Shown in pieces: positions 35,513 to 44,647 of a stretch of DNA of 64,000 bases. Made by a program: the position numbers and the translations under genes. The stretch is from Gallionellaceae bacterium (GTDB lineage Bacteria; Pseudomonadota; Gammaproteobacteria; Burkholderiales; Thiobacillaceae), in the NCBI GenBank assembly GCA_028714735.1, contig JAQTLU010000002.1:243069-307068 (forward strand), in the 5' to 3' direction. The notes under the pieces are model-generated. The model had not been told where the DNA came from, ran no database searches, and saw nothing but the letters and a program-made list of their open reading frames with translations. Each line of letters starts with the position of its first letter. Positions within the stretch are counted from its first letter, which is position 1.

Positions 35513-36367
35513 ATGGAAAAACAGGAAAAAAAACGCGAACCGATCTTGATGCCCAGGTTGAATGCGGTGCTGGATTACATCGAAAAGCTGGATTTCGCGA
35601 GCCGGCAGGCGAAAGAAAGGTTCAAGGACCTGGACAGCTTCTGCCTCTTCGTGGGCTATCCACGCAGCGGCCATAGCCTGGTCGGCTCGTTGCTGGATGC
35701 CCATCCCGAGGTGGTTATGGCCCATGAATTGAATGCCTTGAGATGTGTAAAGGCGGGTTTTAGCCAGAACATGATATTCGAGCTGATTCTTCGGAACGTG
35801 CAATTATTCAATAAAAAAGGCCGGGAATGGACCGGTTACAACTATAAGGTCGAAGGCCAATGGCAAGGCCGCTATAGAAAATTGAAGGTCATCGGCGACA
35901 AGAAGGGCGGCAATACCAGCCTGATGCTGAAGAGCAAGGCCTTTCAGACCGCAGTGGAGCGGATCTTCAAGGTGCCGGTGAAATATCTTCACGTGATACG
36001 CAACCCCTACGACAATATCACCACCATGGCGGCAAACTCGGGCGGCGACCTCGATTTCGCGATAAATCGCTATGCCGAGTTGGCCAATATCGTCGTGGAG
36101 GTAAAGGAGAGGGGAGACCCGGCGAGGATCCTGGATATCCGACACGAGGATATGATTTCCGGACCGGCAGCCCAGCTTCAGCGTACATGCGGATTCCTGG
36201 GAGTCGAGCCGGAGCCGGATTGGCTGGCGGCCTGCGTCGCGATCGTACAGCCCGTCGCCAATAAAACAAGATTTACCAATCAGAATTGGACCAGTGAGCG
36301 GATCAAAAAGGTTGCCAGCCTGATCGCGGGCATTGAATTCCTGAAGGACTACGATTTCAATTCATAG
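35513..36367 (+). CDS. Sulfotransferase 2
   Basis: A 284-residue sulfotransferase. The 5'-phosphosulfate loop is FVGYPRSGHSLVGSLLDAHP, and the 3'-phosphate site is VKYLHVIRNPYDNITTMA, both close to the Sulfotransfer family. A later block, DIRHEDMISGPAAQLQRTCGFLGVEPE, is also typical. From here to about 39.8 kb the DNA is visibly more AT-rich than the core genes, suggesting transfer. Probably a carbohydrate or protein-bound sugar is the acceptor. Confidence 0.85.
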   Translation: MEKQEKKREPILMPRLNAVLDYIEKLDFASRQAKERFKDLDSFCLFVGYPRSGHSLVGSLLDAHPEVVMAHELNALRCVKAGFSQNMIFELILRNVQLFNKKGREWTGYNYKVEGQWQGRYRKLKVIGDKKGGNTSLMLKSKAFQTAVERIFKVPVKYLHVIRNPYDNITTMAANSGGDLDFAINRYAELANIVVEVKERGDPARILDIRHEDMISGPAAQLQRTCGFLGVEPEPDWLAACVAIVQPVANKTRFTNQNWTSERIKKVASLIAGIEFLKDYDFNS

Positions 36368-36413
36368 AGGCTATGGCTTGATGTATGCAGAAGTCGATGG
36401 GCAGAGGTGATGC

Positions 36414-37133
36414 TTGAATAGCGTGCATGTGTTTATAATTTCGTGGCAGGGCAAGCACGAAAACAGCATGGCAATCGCTAGAACGCTTGCCGGCAGCGTC
36501 GAGCGGATCAGCATGGTCTATTCAGACCCCGATCCTCATTTAAGCCTGGATGCGCCTTGCGAATTGATTCGCACACCCAACGAGCTGTTCTGGGCCAATA
36601 AATTCAAGCACTGCGTGGATGCCTGCGATGCGGACATATTGCTGGTGATCCATGGCGATACCTCATGCGATAGCTGGCCGGGCCTGGTTGCAAGCGCGCG
36701 CAAAACTTTTTCCAGGTTTCGTAATATCGGCGCCTGGGCTCCCTATGTGGATGGGACCCAATTTACCCCTGAAGTCACCCAGATCGGTGCAATCGCCGCC
36801 AGCAGTCTGAAGGTCGTGGTGGTGAACGACGGCATTGTCTTCGCGATATCACGTCCGGTCGTGAACCGGATGAGGTCGATCAATTACGAAGAAAATATTT
36901 ATGGCTGGGGGATTTCATACATGATTTCAGCTTATTGCTACGATAATAAGCTCATGGCCGTGCTTGACTCGGGCCTGCTGGTGAGACATCCGAAGGAAAG
37001 AGGCTACGACAGCAGCAAGGCCAACGAAATGATGGTGAAATTCATGCACCAGCTTGCCCCGAGCGAATATCTTCAGTTTCAGATGATCAATTTCTATCGA
37101 TTCGGCAAGATGAGGTTCCGCCAACCCCAATGA
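36414..37133 (+). CDS. Glycosyltransferase-like protein (GT2-type fold)
   Basis: A 239-residue protein starting at TTG with AGAGGTGA upstream. It begins HVFIISWQGKHENSMAIARTL, like the nucleotide-binding strand of family 2 enzymes; LLVIHGDTSCDSWPGLV may give the DxD-like site, and ENIYGWGISYMISAY resembles the acceptor-side GWG block. It has no transmembrane helix. Similarity is by pattern only; donor and acceptor are not known. It is probably co-transcribed with the flanking sulfotransferase genes. Confidence 0.6.
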   Translation: MNSVHVFIISWQGKHENSMAIARTLAGSVERISMVYSDPDPHLSLDAPCELIRTPNELFWANKFKHCVDACDADILLVIHGDTSCDSWPGLVASARKTFSRFRNIGAWAPYVDGTQFTPEVTQIGAIAASSLKVVVVNDGIVFAISRPVVNRMRSINYEENIYGWGISYMISAYCYDNKLMAVLDSGLLVRHPKERGYDSSKANEMMVKFMHQLAPSEYLQFQMINFYRFGKMRFRQPQ

Positions 37134-37169
37134 TGGCTGCTCAGAGATATCGTTCATGGAATTGATGGC

Positions 37170-37790
37170 ATGATTTCACTCGTACACAAGGCTATTTTTA
37201 TCCATATTCCGAAATGTGCGGGCCAGTCTGTCGAGGAGACTTTCCTCCAGGATTTGCCTGGCAGCCTGAACTGGGAAAACCACCGCCATTTGCTTTCCTG
37301 TTTCGAGAGGCCGCCCTCCTGGCCGAAGAAATTTCCGGATCGTCTGGCCCACCTTGGCGCAAGCGAATATGTCGGCCTATCGTTTGTTTCGTCTGAGTTG
37401 TGGGATGCCTTTTTCAAGTTTGCAATCGTCCGGGATCCGCTTCAGCGCATCGTGTCGATGTGGAAGTACCTTGGCGTAAACATGAGTCTGGACGATTTCA
37501 TACGCCGCTATCTGCCCAAGGCGATCGAGGAGGATCACTATTTTTTTCGATCGCAGTGGCGTTACGTGATGCAAGCGGATGGCCAAAAACCGGCTGTCGA
37601 TCTCATATTGCCGATGCATGACCTGTCTGCAGGATGGCAGACGGTGCAAGCGCGGTGTGGCCTGAAAGCCAAACTCGTGCACCGCAATCGTACCAGCCAC
37701 AAACCGGCCCCCGCGGTTTCGGAATTTGCCAAATCGTCTATCCGGGACATCTATAGCGATGACTACGAATATCTGTCTGAATATTTTTGA
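37170..37790 (+). CDS. Sulfotransferase 3 (carbohydrate sulfotransferase type)
   Basis: A 206-residue protein with FIHIPKCAGQSVEETFL, the 5'-phosphosulfate motif of the sulfotransferase family that includes heparan and chondroitin enzymes, and FAIVRDPLQRIVSMWKYL for the 3'-phosphate site. It ends with RDIYSDDYEYLSEYF, the usual YxxDYxxF-like closing block. Substrates of this type are mostly sugars. It lies between two glycosyltransferase genes. Confidence 0.86.
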   Translation: MISLVHKAIFIHIPKCAGQSVEETFLQDLPGSLNWENHRHLLSCFERPPSWPKKFPDRLAHLGASEYVGLSFVSSELWDAFFKFAIVRDPLQRIVSMWKYLGVNMSLDDFIRRYLPKAIEEDHYFFRSQWRYVMQADGQKPAVDLILPMHDLSAGWQTVQARCGLKAKLVHRNRTSHKPAPAVSEFAKSSIRDIYSDDYEYLSEYF

Positions 37791-37884
37791 TGAATTGATT
37801 GTTTCGGAAACACCGGTCGGGCTTGTGCATCATGTCTGCTAGATCCGAGCGTTTCAGCCAGCATGGCTACGTGAGCAAACGCAC

Positions 37885-38943
37885 ATGAAGATTGTCGGGC
37901 TGGTCCAGTGCAAGAATGAATGGGGTCTGATTGCACTCTCGATATCGCATGCGCTGCTGAACCACGTAGACGAAGTTTATGTGCTCAATGACGCGAGCAC
38001 GGACCAGACTTATCATGGGCTTGAGCACCTGAAGGCGCTGTGGGGAAACCGACTTCATATATTCAATGCCCGGGATGTCGGCTTTCGCAAGGAGGCAGCT
38101 GTCAATGTGCTGCTGCAGTTTTGTCAAAGGTCAAAACCGGATTGGGTCTACAATTTCGATGCCGACGAATTCCTGCTTACGCAAAACAATATATCTCTGC
38201 GAGAGGTTTTGCAACGGGCTGGCCCGGAAGTTAAAGCGATAAGATATGAGTTGGTAAATTACATCTCGCTACGGGATTTCGATGATGCCAACCTGAACGA
38301 CTATTTGCGCTTGCGCTACAAATCCATACCGGTAATGCAGGGAAATATGGATGCAGCACGTCGAGCCGGGATGGTGTATGAAGGCGCCGCCACATTTTTT
38401 GACATGCCATTCATGACCAAACTGGTATTCAGGGCTTTTCCATTCATGTTCATCTCGAATGGTGCGCATTATGTCAGGAATTTGCGAACCGGTGACCATG
38501 TCAAGGATGCCATGACCTCTGATTTCCGGGTCGCACATTTGTCGATGCTGACCAGGAAAAAGCTGAACACGAAAATAATTATTGGCGAAACGTATGCCAG
38601 AAGGGGCGCGCCGGCGTGGCGGGGCTGGCAAAATCAGTTGATATATAAATTACATCTGGAAAACCGCCTGGATGAGTTTTGGGCCCGCCATTCGATCATG
38701 GAGGCCGGCGATTCGGTTGCCGAGGATTCTCCAAGGTATGTACTGGATGCCGAGTTGGTCAGCAATATCGGGGGTGCAGTTGCATTCCTGAAATCAGGCT
38801 TTCAGTCCGAGGATCTGTCGTTCTTCGGCAAAGATCAGATCCCGTTCGGCGAAGCGCCGGAGACCGGGGTCGGGTTCTCGGACATGATCGTTCTTGCCGA
38901 TAAGCTGAAGGTGACGCTTGACAATACGAAGGCATCGGTTTGA
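37885..38943 (+). CDS. Glycosyltransferase family 2-like protein
   Basis: A 352-residue protein beginning MKIVGLVQCKNEWGLIALSI, the start of GT2/GT92-like enzymes, with VYVLNDASTDQTY and the metal-binding YNFDADEFLL (DxD). The rest is not well matched. It lacks membrane segments. Local DNA is AT-rich. It converges on the next glycosyltransferase gene with a 34-bp gap. Likely part of glycan assembly on the surface glycoprotein or polysaccharide. Confidence 0.8.
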   Translation: MKIVGLVQCKNEWGLIALSISHALLNHVDEVYVLNDASTDQTYHGLEHLKALWGNRLHIFNARDVGFRKEAAVNVLLQFCQRSKPDWVYNFDADEFLLTQNNISLREVLQRAGPEVKAIRYELVNYISLRDFDDANLNDYLRLRYKSIPVMQGNMDAARRAGMVYEGAATFFDMPFMTKLVFRAFPFMFISNGAHYVRNLRTGDHVKDAMTSDFRVAHLSMLTRKKLNTKIIIGETYARRGAPAWRGWQNQLIYKLHLENRLDEFWARHSIMEAGDSVAEDSPRYVLDAELVSNIGGAVAFLKSGFQSEDLSFFGKDQIPFGEAPETGVGFSDMIVLADKLKVTLDNTKASV

Positions 38944-38977
38944 CCAAGGCGGCTGACCGCAAATGAAACCGCAGTTA

Positions 38978-39823
38978 TTATCCTTGATTTGGCATTCTGA
39001 AGCGGTACACCAGATTACGATTGAAATAGCTGCTGTGATTGACGGCCTTTATATCGGGTATTTTCACGATGAGCCTGTCCGGTTGCTTTTTCTCGAAATA
39101 AGATAGCGCTGTTTTTACTATTTCATTGTAAAGACTGGTCCGCGTGTCGATATTTAGCTGCATTCCCGTTATGTTGTAAAGGTCATGTTTGACTGCTCGA
39201 TATAGCCTGTTGATGAACACTTGCGCAAGACGGCTGTCCGTGGCGCTGTATTTCAGGCGGTCTGCGTCTGAGTGTGCCAGGGGTTCAACCAACTCCGACG
39301 GGAATCTGTTGCGGGCGACTAAATACTTGTCCAAATATTGATAGAGATCCCTGTCTTCGCCGCCCCATCCCGTATAGGCCTCGTCATAACCGCCAACCTT
39401 GAAAAAATCTGATTTGTATATTATCGCGGTGCCTTCGACATTGCTTATATTGGGCCAGGCAAGATAATAATTCGAGGCTTCTGCTTTCTCCTTGATCCAG
39501 GCCCCCAGGTCGCTTAGCAGGATGATGTCCGCATCCACAAAGAACAGGATCTCGCCCCGCGCCTGCTCGGCCCCCTTGTTTCGAGCCCTGGAGGCATTAA
39601 ACCCCGGGTCATCATCAACCCGTACCACCCTGACTTCCGGGTGCGCAGCATTCAGCCAGCTTGCCGTGCCATCGGGGCAGCCATAGTCGACCACGATGAC
39701 TTCCGCATGTGCTTGCTGAAGCATCCTGGGCAATGTCTGCTTAAGGTGATGCAGTCGGCCTTTGCAGGATGTGATGATGGATATCAGGGCGGGTTCGGTA
39801 GAGGCAGAGGGGCTATCGTTCAT
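38978..39823 (-). CDS. Glycosyltransferase family 2 protein with galactosyltransferase-like second half
   Basis: A 281-residue protein. ISIITSCKGRLHHLKQTLP and VIVVDYGCPDGTASWL are the GT2 nucleotide-binding strand; FFVDADIILL gives DxD; and GGYDEAYTGWGGEDRDLYQYL is the GT7C-like block seen in chondroitin-type polymerases. It is the only gene of this part on the minus strand. A stem-loop GTGCGCC / GGCGCAC (39848-39854, 39860-39866) lies just upstream of its start. Confidence 0.86.
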   Translation of the reverse strand: MNDSPSASTEPALISIITSCKGRLHHLKQTLPRMLQQAHAEVIVVDYGCPDGTASWLNAAHPEVRVVRVDDDPGFNASRARNKGAEQARGEILFFVDADIILLSDLGAWIKEKAEASNYYLAWPNISNVEGTAIIYKSDFFKVGGYDEAYTGWGGEDRDLYQYLDKYLVARNRFPSELVEPLAHSDADRLKYSATDSRLAQVFINRLYRAVKHDLYNITGMQLNIDTRTSLYNEIVKTALSYFEKKQPDRLIVKIPDIKAVNHSSYFNRNLVYRFRMPNQG

Positions 39824-40045
39824 GGTGTAAGTTCTGGCTGACCTGAAGTGCGCCGAAGTGGCGCACTAACAGGGAAATCGGGCTGGATGAATATGTTTTA
39901 ACCTCGTTATGAAAGCCGCCGGCATTACGATTCGTTTGCCTCGACCTTCGTGTGCGAAGGATGAGGTGACGATCAGCGACGGCTTGTGGCACGGGCGATT
40001 ATTTGTTCAACTGACCGGATCCATTATGGCTAACGCGCTCGCAGG

Positions 40046-42028
40046 ATGTCGAACCCAATAAAAAAAATCAACCCGATCGGCCGGCCTGTGATGCTGCCGG
40101 GTTATGCCTATTCACTAAGCACGCCATCGCTACAATTCGATTTGGTTGTAACCCCCGATCACGTTGCAGGCTGGTTGGCCCGGCTGAACGATTTCCTGCA
40201 CGCTGCCTTTTCGGCAGCGGTTACCTCTGCGGTGACAAAACACCAGGTCGAATCCGATGGTGCGATCGAGACAATCAACACCTTGCTGTTCTGGACCTGG
40301 CAATTCCAGCAGGCCTCTGGGCTGGCCATTTTTGAACCGGGCCGCATCATTGGCGGCAAGCCTCGTGAAGGCAACTTGCGCATCGCGGTGCCAAACCTGG
40401 CGCTCAGTCCGCGCAGCACCCTGATGGTGCTGAGATGGCTGGTCAAATTGATGAACGGGGTGGCTCTGGGACAGGATCCCGGCGGCTATCTGGGGACGTT
40501 GCCGAATCTGCTCGACAAGCTGCGTCCATCAGGGCAGATCAGCACCAACGTGCCGCGTTTCCTGAAGGCGGCGCATGATCTCGGCATGCCCTATCTGGCG
40601 ATTTCCGGGCAAATCTTCCAGTTTGGCCAGGGCCGGCGGGGCAGATGGCTGGACAGCTCGTTCACGGATGAAACGCCACAAATCGCCGCCAGCCTGGCTC
40701 GCAACAAGGTCAACTCGGCCTCGGTCATGCGTCAGGCCGGCATTCCCGTACCCGGCCACATCCCGGTGCATACGGTGGAGGCGGCCTTGTCAGCGGCTGA
40801 ACAACTCGGCTACCCGGTCGTCGTGAAGCCGGTTGACATGGATGGCGGCTTAGGTGTGGCCGCGGGTTTGTCGAGTCCGGAAGAGGTCGCCGAGGCCTAC
40901 GCCGCGGCAAGCAAGATATCCGGCAACATCCTGGTTGAAAAGCATGTCGATGGCCGCGATTACCGCCTGACGGTGTTTCGCGGTGGCTTGCTCACGGCGA
41001 TCGAAAGGGTGCCGGGAGGCGTGGTCGGCGACGGCGTCAACACGGTGCAGACGCTGGTCGAGCAGGTCAACGCCGATCCGCTGCGCGGCGATGGCGCGCA
41101 TGCCCCGCTCAAACGTCTGCTGCTCGACGCGGAGGCGAGGGGTTTGTTGCGGCGGGCAGGGCTGACGGCCGATAGCGTGCCCAGGCCCGGCAAGTTCATC
41201 CGCCTGCGCAGCATCGCCAACATTGCCAGCGGCGGCACGCCCGTGAGGGTGCTCGACCAGGTGCATCCGGACAACCGCGCGCTGGCCATCCGTGCGGCGG
41301 AGGCTTTGCGGCTCGACCTGGCCGGCGTGGATCTGCTGATACCCGACATCGCGGTCTCCTGGCTGGATTCCGGCGCCGCGGTGTGCGAGATCAATGCCCA
41401 GCCGCAACTGGGCGGGGTGACCTCCGCGCAGCTTTACCCAACCATATTGCGCAGCCTGGTCCAGGGCGACGGCCGCATCCCGATTGCGCTACTGCTGGGC
41501 GTCGAGCCCGGTGGCACCTGGGCGGAAGGCATCGCGGCATCGCTCGGCGCCAGGGGGATCAGGACCGGCTGGGTAGACCGCCATGGCGTCGCCGTGGCGG
41601 GCGAGCGCATCGTGGCGGGGCCGGTCGGGGCGTATGCCGGGGGAAGGATGCTGATGATGAACCGGGGGGTCGATGCCGCGGTGATATGCATCGATGATGC
41701 CGCCGTCCTGAAGACCGGACTGCCATTCGATCGCTTCGACGTGCTGCTCCTGGCCGGCCCGCATATCGCCATGCCGGGGGACAGCGGCATGCGCCAACCG
41801 GGGCAGGTCATCCGCGCCGTGTTGGGCGCGATTCTGCCGGCCTGCCGGGGCAAGATCGTCAGGGTGGCCAACTCGGGCCTGGTGGTGAATGGAAACATGG
41901 CTGGCATTCAGGCCGAGTGGCTGGCTACGCCCCTGGAACCCGGCGAGGTGGTGGAGTCGATTGCCGACGCGTTGCTTGAAACGATTGCAGGAAGGGCGGA
42001 CATGCCGGACGGGATGGACCCGGCCTGA
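40046..42028 (+). CDS. Cyanophycin synthetase-like ATP-grasp protein with degenerate Mur-ligase half
   Basis: 660 residues against about 870-900 for CphA1. An N-terminal CphA-like domain is followed by an ATP-grasp domain (about 225-455) with NKVNSASVMRQAGIPVPG, GYPVVVKPVDMDGGLGVA, VVGDGVNTVQTLVEQVNADPLRG, SVPRPGKFIRLRSIANIASGG and CEINAQPQLGG, all collinear with CphA. The remaining third still aligns with the Mur-ligase part, but its P-loop GTNGKTT is replaced by LLGVEPGGTWAEG (about 484-496), and the later lysine/His blocks are missing. It should activate a carboxylate as acyl phosphate and make one amide bond, not cyanophycin. It resembles CphA2 in length. It lies next to methyltransferase, ligase and carrier-protein genes. 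Confidence 0.82.
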   Translation: MSNPIKKINPIGRPVMLPGYAYSLSTPSLQFDLVVTPDHVAGWLARLNDFLHAAFSAAVTSAVTKHQVESDGAIETINTLLFWTWQFQQASGLAIFEPGRIIGGKPREGNLRIAVPNLALSPRSTLMVLRWLVKLMNGVALGQDPGGYLGTLPNLLDKLRPSGQISTNVPRFLKAAHDLGMPYLAISGQIFQFGQGRRGRWLDSSFTDETPQIAASLARNKVNSASVMRQAGIPVPGHIPVHTVEAALSAAEQLGYPVVVKPVDMDGGLGVAAGLSSPEEVAEAYAAASKISGNILVEKHVDGRDYRLTVFRGGLLTAIERVPGGVVGDGVNTVQTLVEQVNADPLRGDGAHAPLKRLLLDAEARGLLRRAGLTADSVPRPGKFIRLRSIANIASGGTPVRVLDQVHPDNRALAIRAAEALRLDLAGVDLLIPDIAVSWLDSGAAVCEINAQPQLGGVTSAQLYPTILRSLVQGDGRIPIALLLGVEPGGTWAEGIAASLGARGIRTGWVDRHGVAVAGERIVAGPVGAYAGGRMLMMNRGVDAAVICIDDAAVLKTGLPFDRFDVLLLAGPHIAMPGDSGMRQPGQVIRAVLGAILPACRGKIVRVANSGLVVNGNMAGIQAEWLATPLEPGEVVESIADALLETIAGRADMPDGMDPA

Positions 42029-42099
42029 AGAATGAATTGTCGCCATCCGACCGCAACGCCCGCAGAATGTCCCGCTAATGGCCATGGATAAGCGCTTTC

Positions 42100-43110
42100 A
42101 TGCATCGATCCCATAAACTCCTGGAATGCATCACATCGAGCTGGAAGGCCCAGGCCCTCCATGCGGCGGCGGAACTGGGTATCGCGGACTTGCTCGCGGA
42201 CGGCCCGAAGACGAGCGACGAGCTTGCCGCGGCTTGCGGTGCGCATGCGCCATCGCTGTATCGCCTGCTTCTGGCATTGACCACCCTCGACATATGCACG
42301 GAGGGGCCTGACGGTGCCTTCGAACTGACCCCCACGGGTGAGATGCTCAGATCGGATGCACCGGATTCCTTGCGTGCCTGGACCATCTGGTGGGGCGAGT
42401 ACTTGTGGCCGGTATGGGGCAATCTGCTGCACAGCGTCAGGACCGGCACAAGCGCCAGGAAACTATTGACCGGCGATAGCGGCTTCGGGCACCTGGAGCG
42501 GGATGCCGTTGCCGCGGCCATTTTCAACCAGGGCCTGGTCGAGCTTACCCGGCTGGCCGCCGCGAGTGTCATCCGGCATTACGATTTCTCGTCTTGCCAA
42601 CGGATCGTCGATGTGGGCGGGGGCTATGGCGAACTGTTGCTTGCCATCCTCAAGGCCAATCCGGGCGTCTGCGGCAGCCTGTTCGATCTGCCGCATGCCG
42701 TGGCGGGCGCCCAGCGGCGTATCTCGGAGGCGGGATTGGGCGATCGTTGCGATGTCCAGGCCGGCGATTTTTTCGAACAGGTGCCGGCAGGCGCGGATGC
42801 GTATGTCCTGAAGAGCGTGATCCACGACTGGGAGGACGAGAACAGTCTGCGCATCCTGGCGAATTGTCGCCGGGCGGTAGGCGGGAGCGGACGCCTGCTC
42901 CTGGTCGAGCAGATCCTGCCCGACCGGCTGAGCCATGACGCCAGACATCAATCGCTCATGCGCAGCGACCTCACGATGCTGGTCGCCCACGCCGCCCGCG
43001 AGCGCACGGAATCCGAATATCGCCGCCTGCTGGATGGCGCGGGTTTCCGCGTCACGCGGGTGATCGCGACCGATTCGACCTTCAGCGTGATCGAGGCCGT
43101 GGCGGCTTAG
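42100..43110 (+). CDS. SAM-dependent O-methyltransferase (Methyltransf_2 type)
   Basis: A 336-residue enzyme with an N-terminal winged-helix dimerisation domain (ALHAAAELGIADLLADGPKT) and a Rossmann core. SAM-binding glycines are in IVDVGGGYGELLLAIL; the catalytic-region block is LKSVIHDWEDENSLRIL, whose His is the usual general base; LLLVEQILPD and ERTESEYRRLLDGAGF complete the family pattern. Relatives methylate hydroxyls of aromatic or polyketide products. It converges with the ThuA-like gene, overlapping by 4 bp. Confidence 0.86.
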   Translation: MHRSHKLLECITSSWKAQALHAAAELGIADLLADGPKTSDELAAACGAHAPSLYRLLLALTTLDICTEGPDGAFELTPTGEMLRSDAPDSLRAWTIWWGEYLWPVWGNLLHSVRTGTSARKLLTGDSGFGHLERDAVAAAIFNQGLVELTRLAAASVIRHYDFSSCQRIVDVGGGYGELLLAILKANPGVCGSLFDLPHAVAGAQRRISEAGLGDRCDVQAGDFFEQVPAGADAYVLKSVIHDWEDENSLRILANCRRAVGGSGRLLLVEQILPDRLSHDARHQSLMRSDLTMLVAHAARERTESEYRRLLDGAGFRVTRVIATDSTFSVIEAVAA

Positions 43111-43772
43111 GCGCCGGCGCCTCGCGCCGCCCATCGCGCGGCGCGCCTGAGCAGCGTGCTGACGGTGGGGTGGGCGAGGACGTCCAGGCTATGGCCCAGC
43201 GAGCAGTAAAACACCCGCCCCTTGTCCCAGGACCGTTTCCATGCGATCGGCATCGCGACGCCGGAAAGCCAATGCATTTCGGCACCGTCGATGGCGGTCG
43301 TGGCCAGCACCTCGACGGCCGGGTCGATCAGCAGATAGTACTGTTCCGACTCGATGGAAAAGTCGGCCAGACCGTCAACCAGCGGGTCATTGCCGGTAAA
43401 CCGGACCGGGTAGGTGATGTAATTGCCGCCCGGGTGGGCCACGAATTGACCGCCGAGCATGAGTTTGTGCGGCCGGCTGTCGAGGAAGGAACTGGCATTG
43501 CCATGCCAGGCCAGCAGGCCAAGGCCGCCGGCCACGGCGTCGAGCAGCGCTTTTTCCTGAGTATCTTCGAGTTCGCCGAAGGTCCAGACCGGCAGCAACA
43601 GGTCGAAGTCGTTCAACGCCTCGGGATTCAGCATGGCCAGGTCTCGGGACCGCGTGACTTCGAAGTCGGCCAGGATTTCCCGTTCGGCAAAATCCGCGAT
43701 GCGGTCCGGATCATGCCCTTCCCAGCCGCCATGCAGCAGCAAGACGCGTCTGGCTTTATTTTGCTTTCTCAT
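43107..43772 (-). CDS. ThuA-like (glutamine-amidotransferase-fold) protein
   Basis: About 221 residues beginning RRVLLLHGGWEGHDPDRIADF, with FDLLLPVWTFGELEDTQEKALLDAVAGGLGLLAWHG and GGQFVAHPGG, the pattern of the trehalose-utilisation ThuA family. The fold is GATase-like, but the nucleophile Cys is not in the expected place. Family members have been linked to sugar metabolism or to sugar 3-dehydrogenation, and no exact reaction can be given. Its ATG overlaps the stop of the upstream methyltransferase gene by 4 bp. Confidence 0.78.
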   Translation of the reverse strand: MRKQNKARRVLLLHGGWEGHDPDRIADFAEREILADFEVTRSRDLAMLNPEALNDFDLLLPVWTFGELEDTQEKALLDAVAGGLGLLAWHGNASSFLDSRPHKLMLGGQFVAHPGGNYITYPVRFTGNDPLVDGLADFSIESEQYYLLIDPAVEVLATTAIDGAEMHWLSGVAMPIAWKRSWDKGRVFYCSLGHSLDVLAHPTVSTLLRRAARWAARGAGA

Positions 43773-44647
43773 CGGTTCCGCCGTTGCAAGACAATGGTGG
43801 GGCAGCGCTCGCCAAGCAGGTAGGTCGGTGTGGTGAACGAGACCAGCTCGAACCCTCCGGGGGCCTGGCAAAACAGGCGGCAGACGGTATCGGGATCAAG
43901 AAAATGATAGCGCGCCGTGCTGTCGCGATAGCTGTTGATCGCCAACAGGTGTTCCAGGGGCCATCCGAGTCGCCCGGCCAACTGCTCGAAGTCCCGGGCG
44001 GCATGGTGGATCGCCCGCCAGACCTGGCCGAGTTCCACTCCCTCCGAGGCGCTTTCCTGCATCGCCATGCCCAGGCGGAGCTTCAATATGTTGAGGTTGG
44101 GAATGGCGCCGCCGAGGAAGTCGCTGAGTACCTGGTCCGGCTCCTCCCGGGCCGAAGTCGGCGCGAACAGGCGGAAAACGCAAAGCCCGCCGGGTGCCAC
44201 GATGCGCTTCATCTCGCTGAGGAAGGCAAGATGCCCATGCGGATGGGCGACCAGATGAACGCCGCCATCGCAAAGCACGATATCGCGCGAACTTTCCGGC
44301 AGCGGCACGGCGGTCCAGTCGGCGCAGATTACCGCTTCGCGCGGACCGGGCCACACCGCATCGATCATGCCCCGGGTACGGTCGATCGCCATCAGGTGGG
44401 TCCCGGTCGGCCAGGGCAGCCGGTACAGTTCCGGGGTGACGCCCAGGATGAGCGCGCGCGGCGGGCCGTTCGCGCCGGCCCATGCGGCTATGCCCTGGAT
44501 GAGGGGGAGGAGATCCTCGGCCGCGGGGCGCAGTGGCGGGCCGACCTGCGACCATAGACGGGCGATCTCCGGCCAATGCGAGATGTCGGCGGGGTTGTCT
44601 GGCCAGGTGGGCAGTGCTGTGGCCGGGTCGGAGATGGAGGAGGTCAT
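43769..44647 (-). CDS. Class I SAM-dependent methyltransferase
   Basis: 292 residues. The nucleotide-binding strand is RALILGVTPELYRLPW, an unusual variant of the usual GxGxG; then LMAIDRTRGMIDAVWPG (acidic ribose ligand), AVICADWTAVPLPE and DIVLCDGGVHLVAHPHG, typical of the methyltransferase-11/25 class. MKRIVAPGGLCVFRLFAP is the next strand. Probably methylates a small acceptor of this cluster. Translationally coupled to the ThuA-like gene; divergent from the AMP-ligase gene. Confidence 0.82.
   Translation of the reverse strand: MTSSISDPATALPTWPDNPADISHWPEIARLWSQVGPPLRPAAEDLLPLIQGIAAWAGANGPPRALILGVTPELYRLPWPTGTHLMAIDRTRGMIDAVWPGPREAVICADWTAVPLPESSRDIVLCDGGVHLVAHPHGHLAFLSEMKRIVAPGGLCVFRLFAPTSAREEPDQVLSDFLGGAIPNLNILKLRLGMAMQESASEGVELGQVWRAIHHAARDFEQLAGRLGWPLEHLLAINSYRDSTARYHFLDPDTVCRLFCQAPGGFELVSFTTPTYLLGERCPTIVLQRRNR

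Noticed and set aside
40046..42028. Functional cyanophycin synthetase
   Set aside because: The Mur-ligase P-loop is absent and the C-terminal part is too short; no cyanophycinase gene is nearby.
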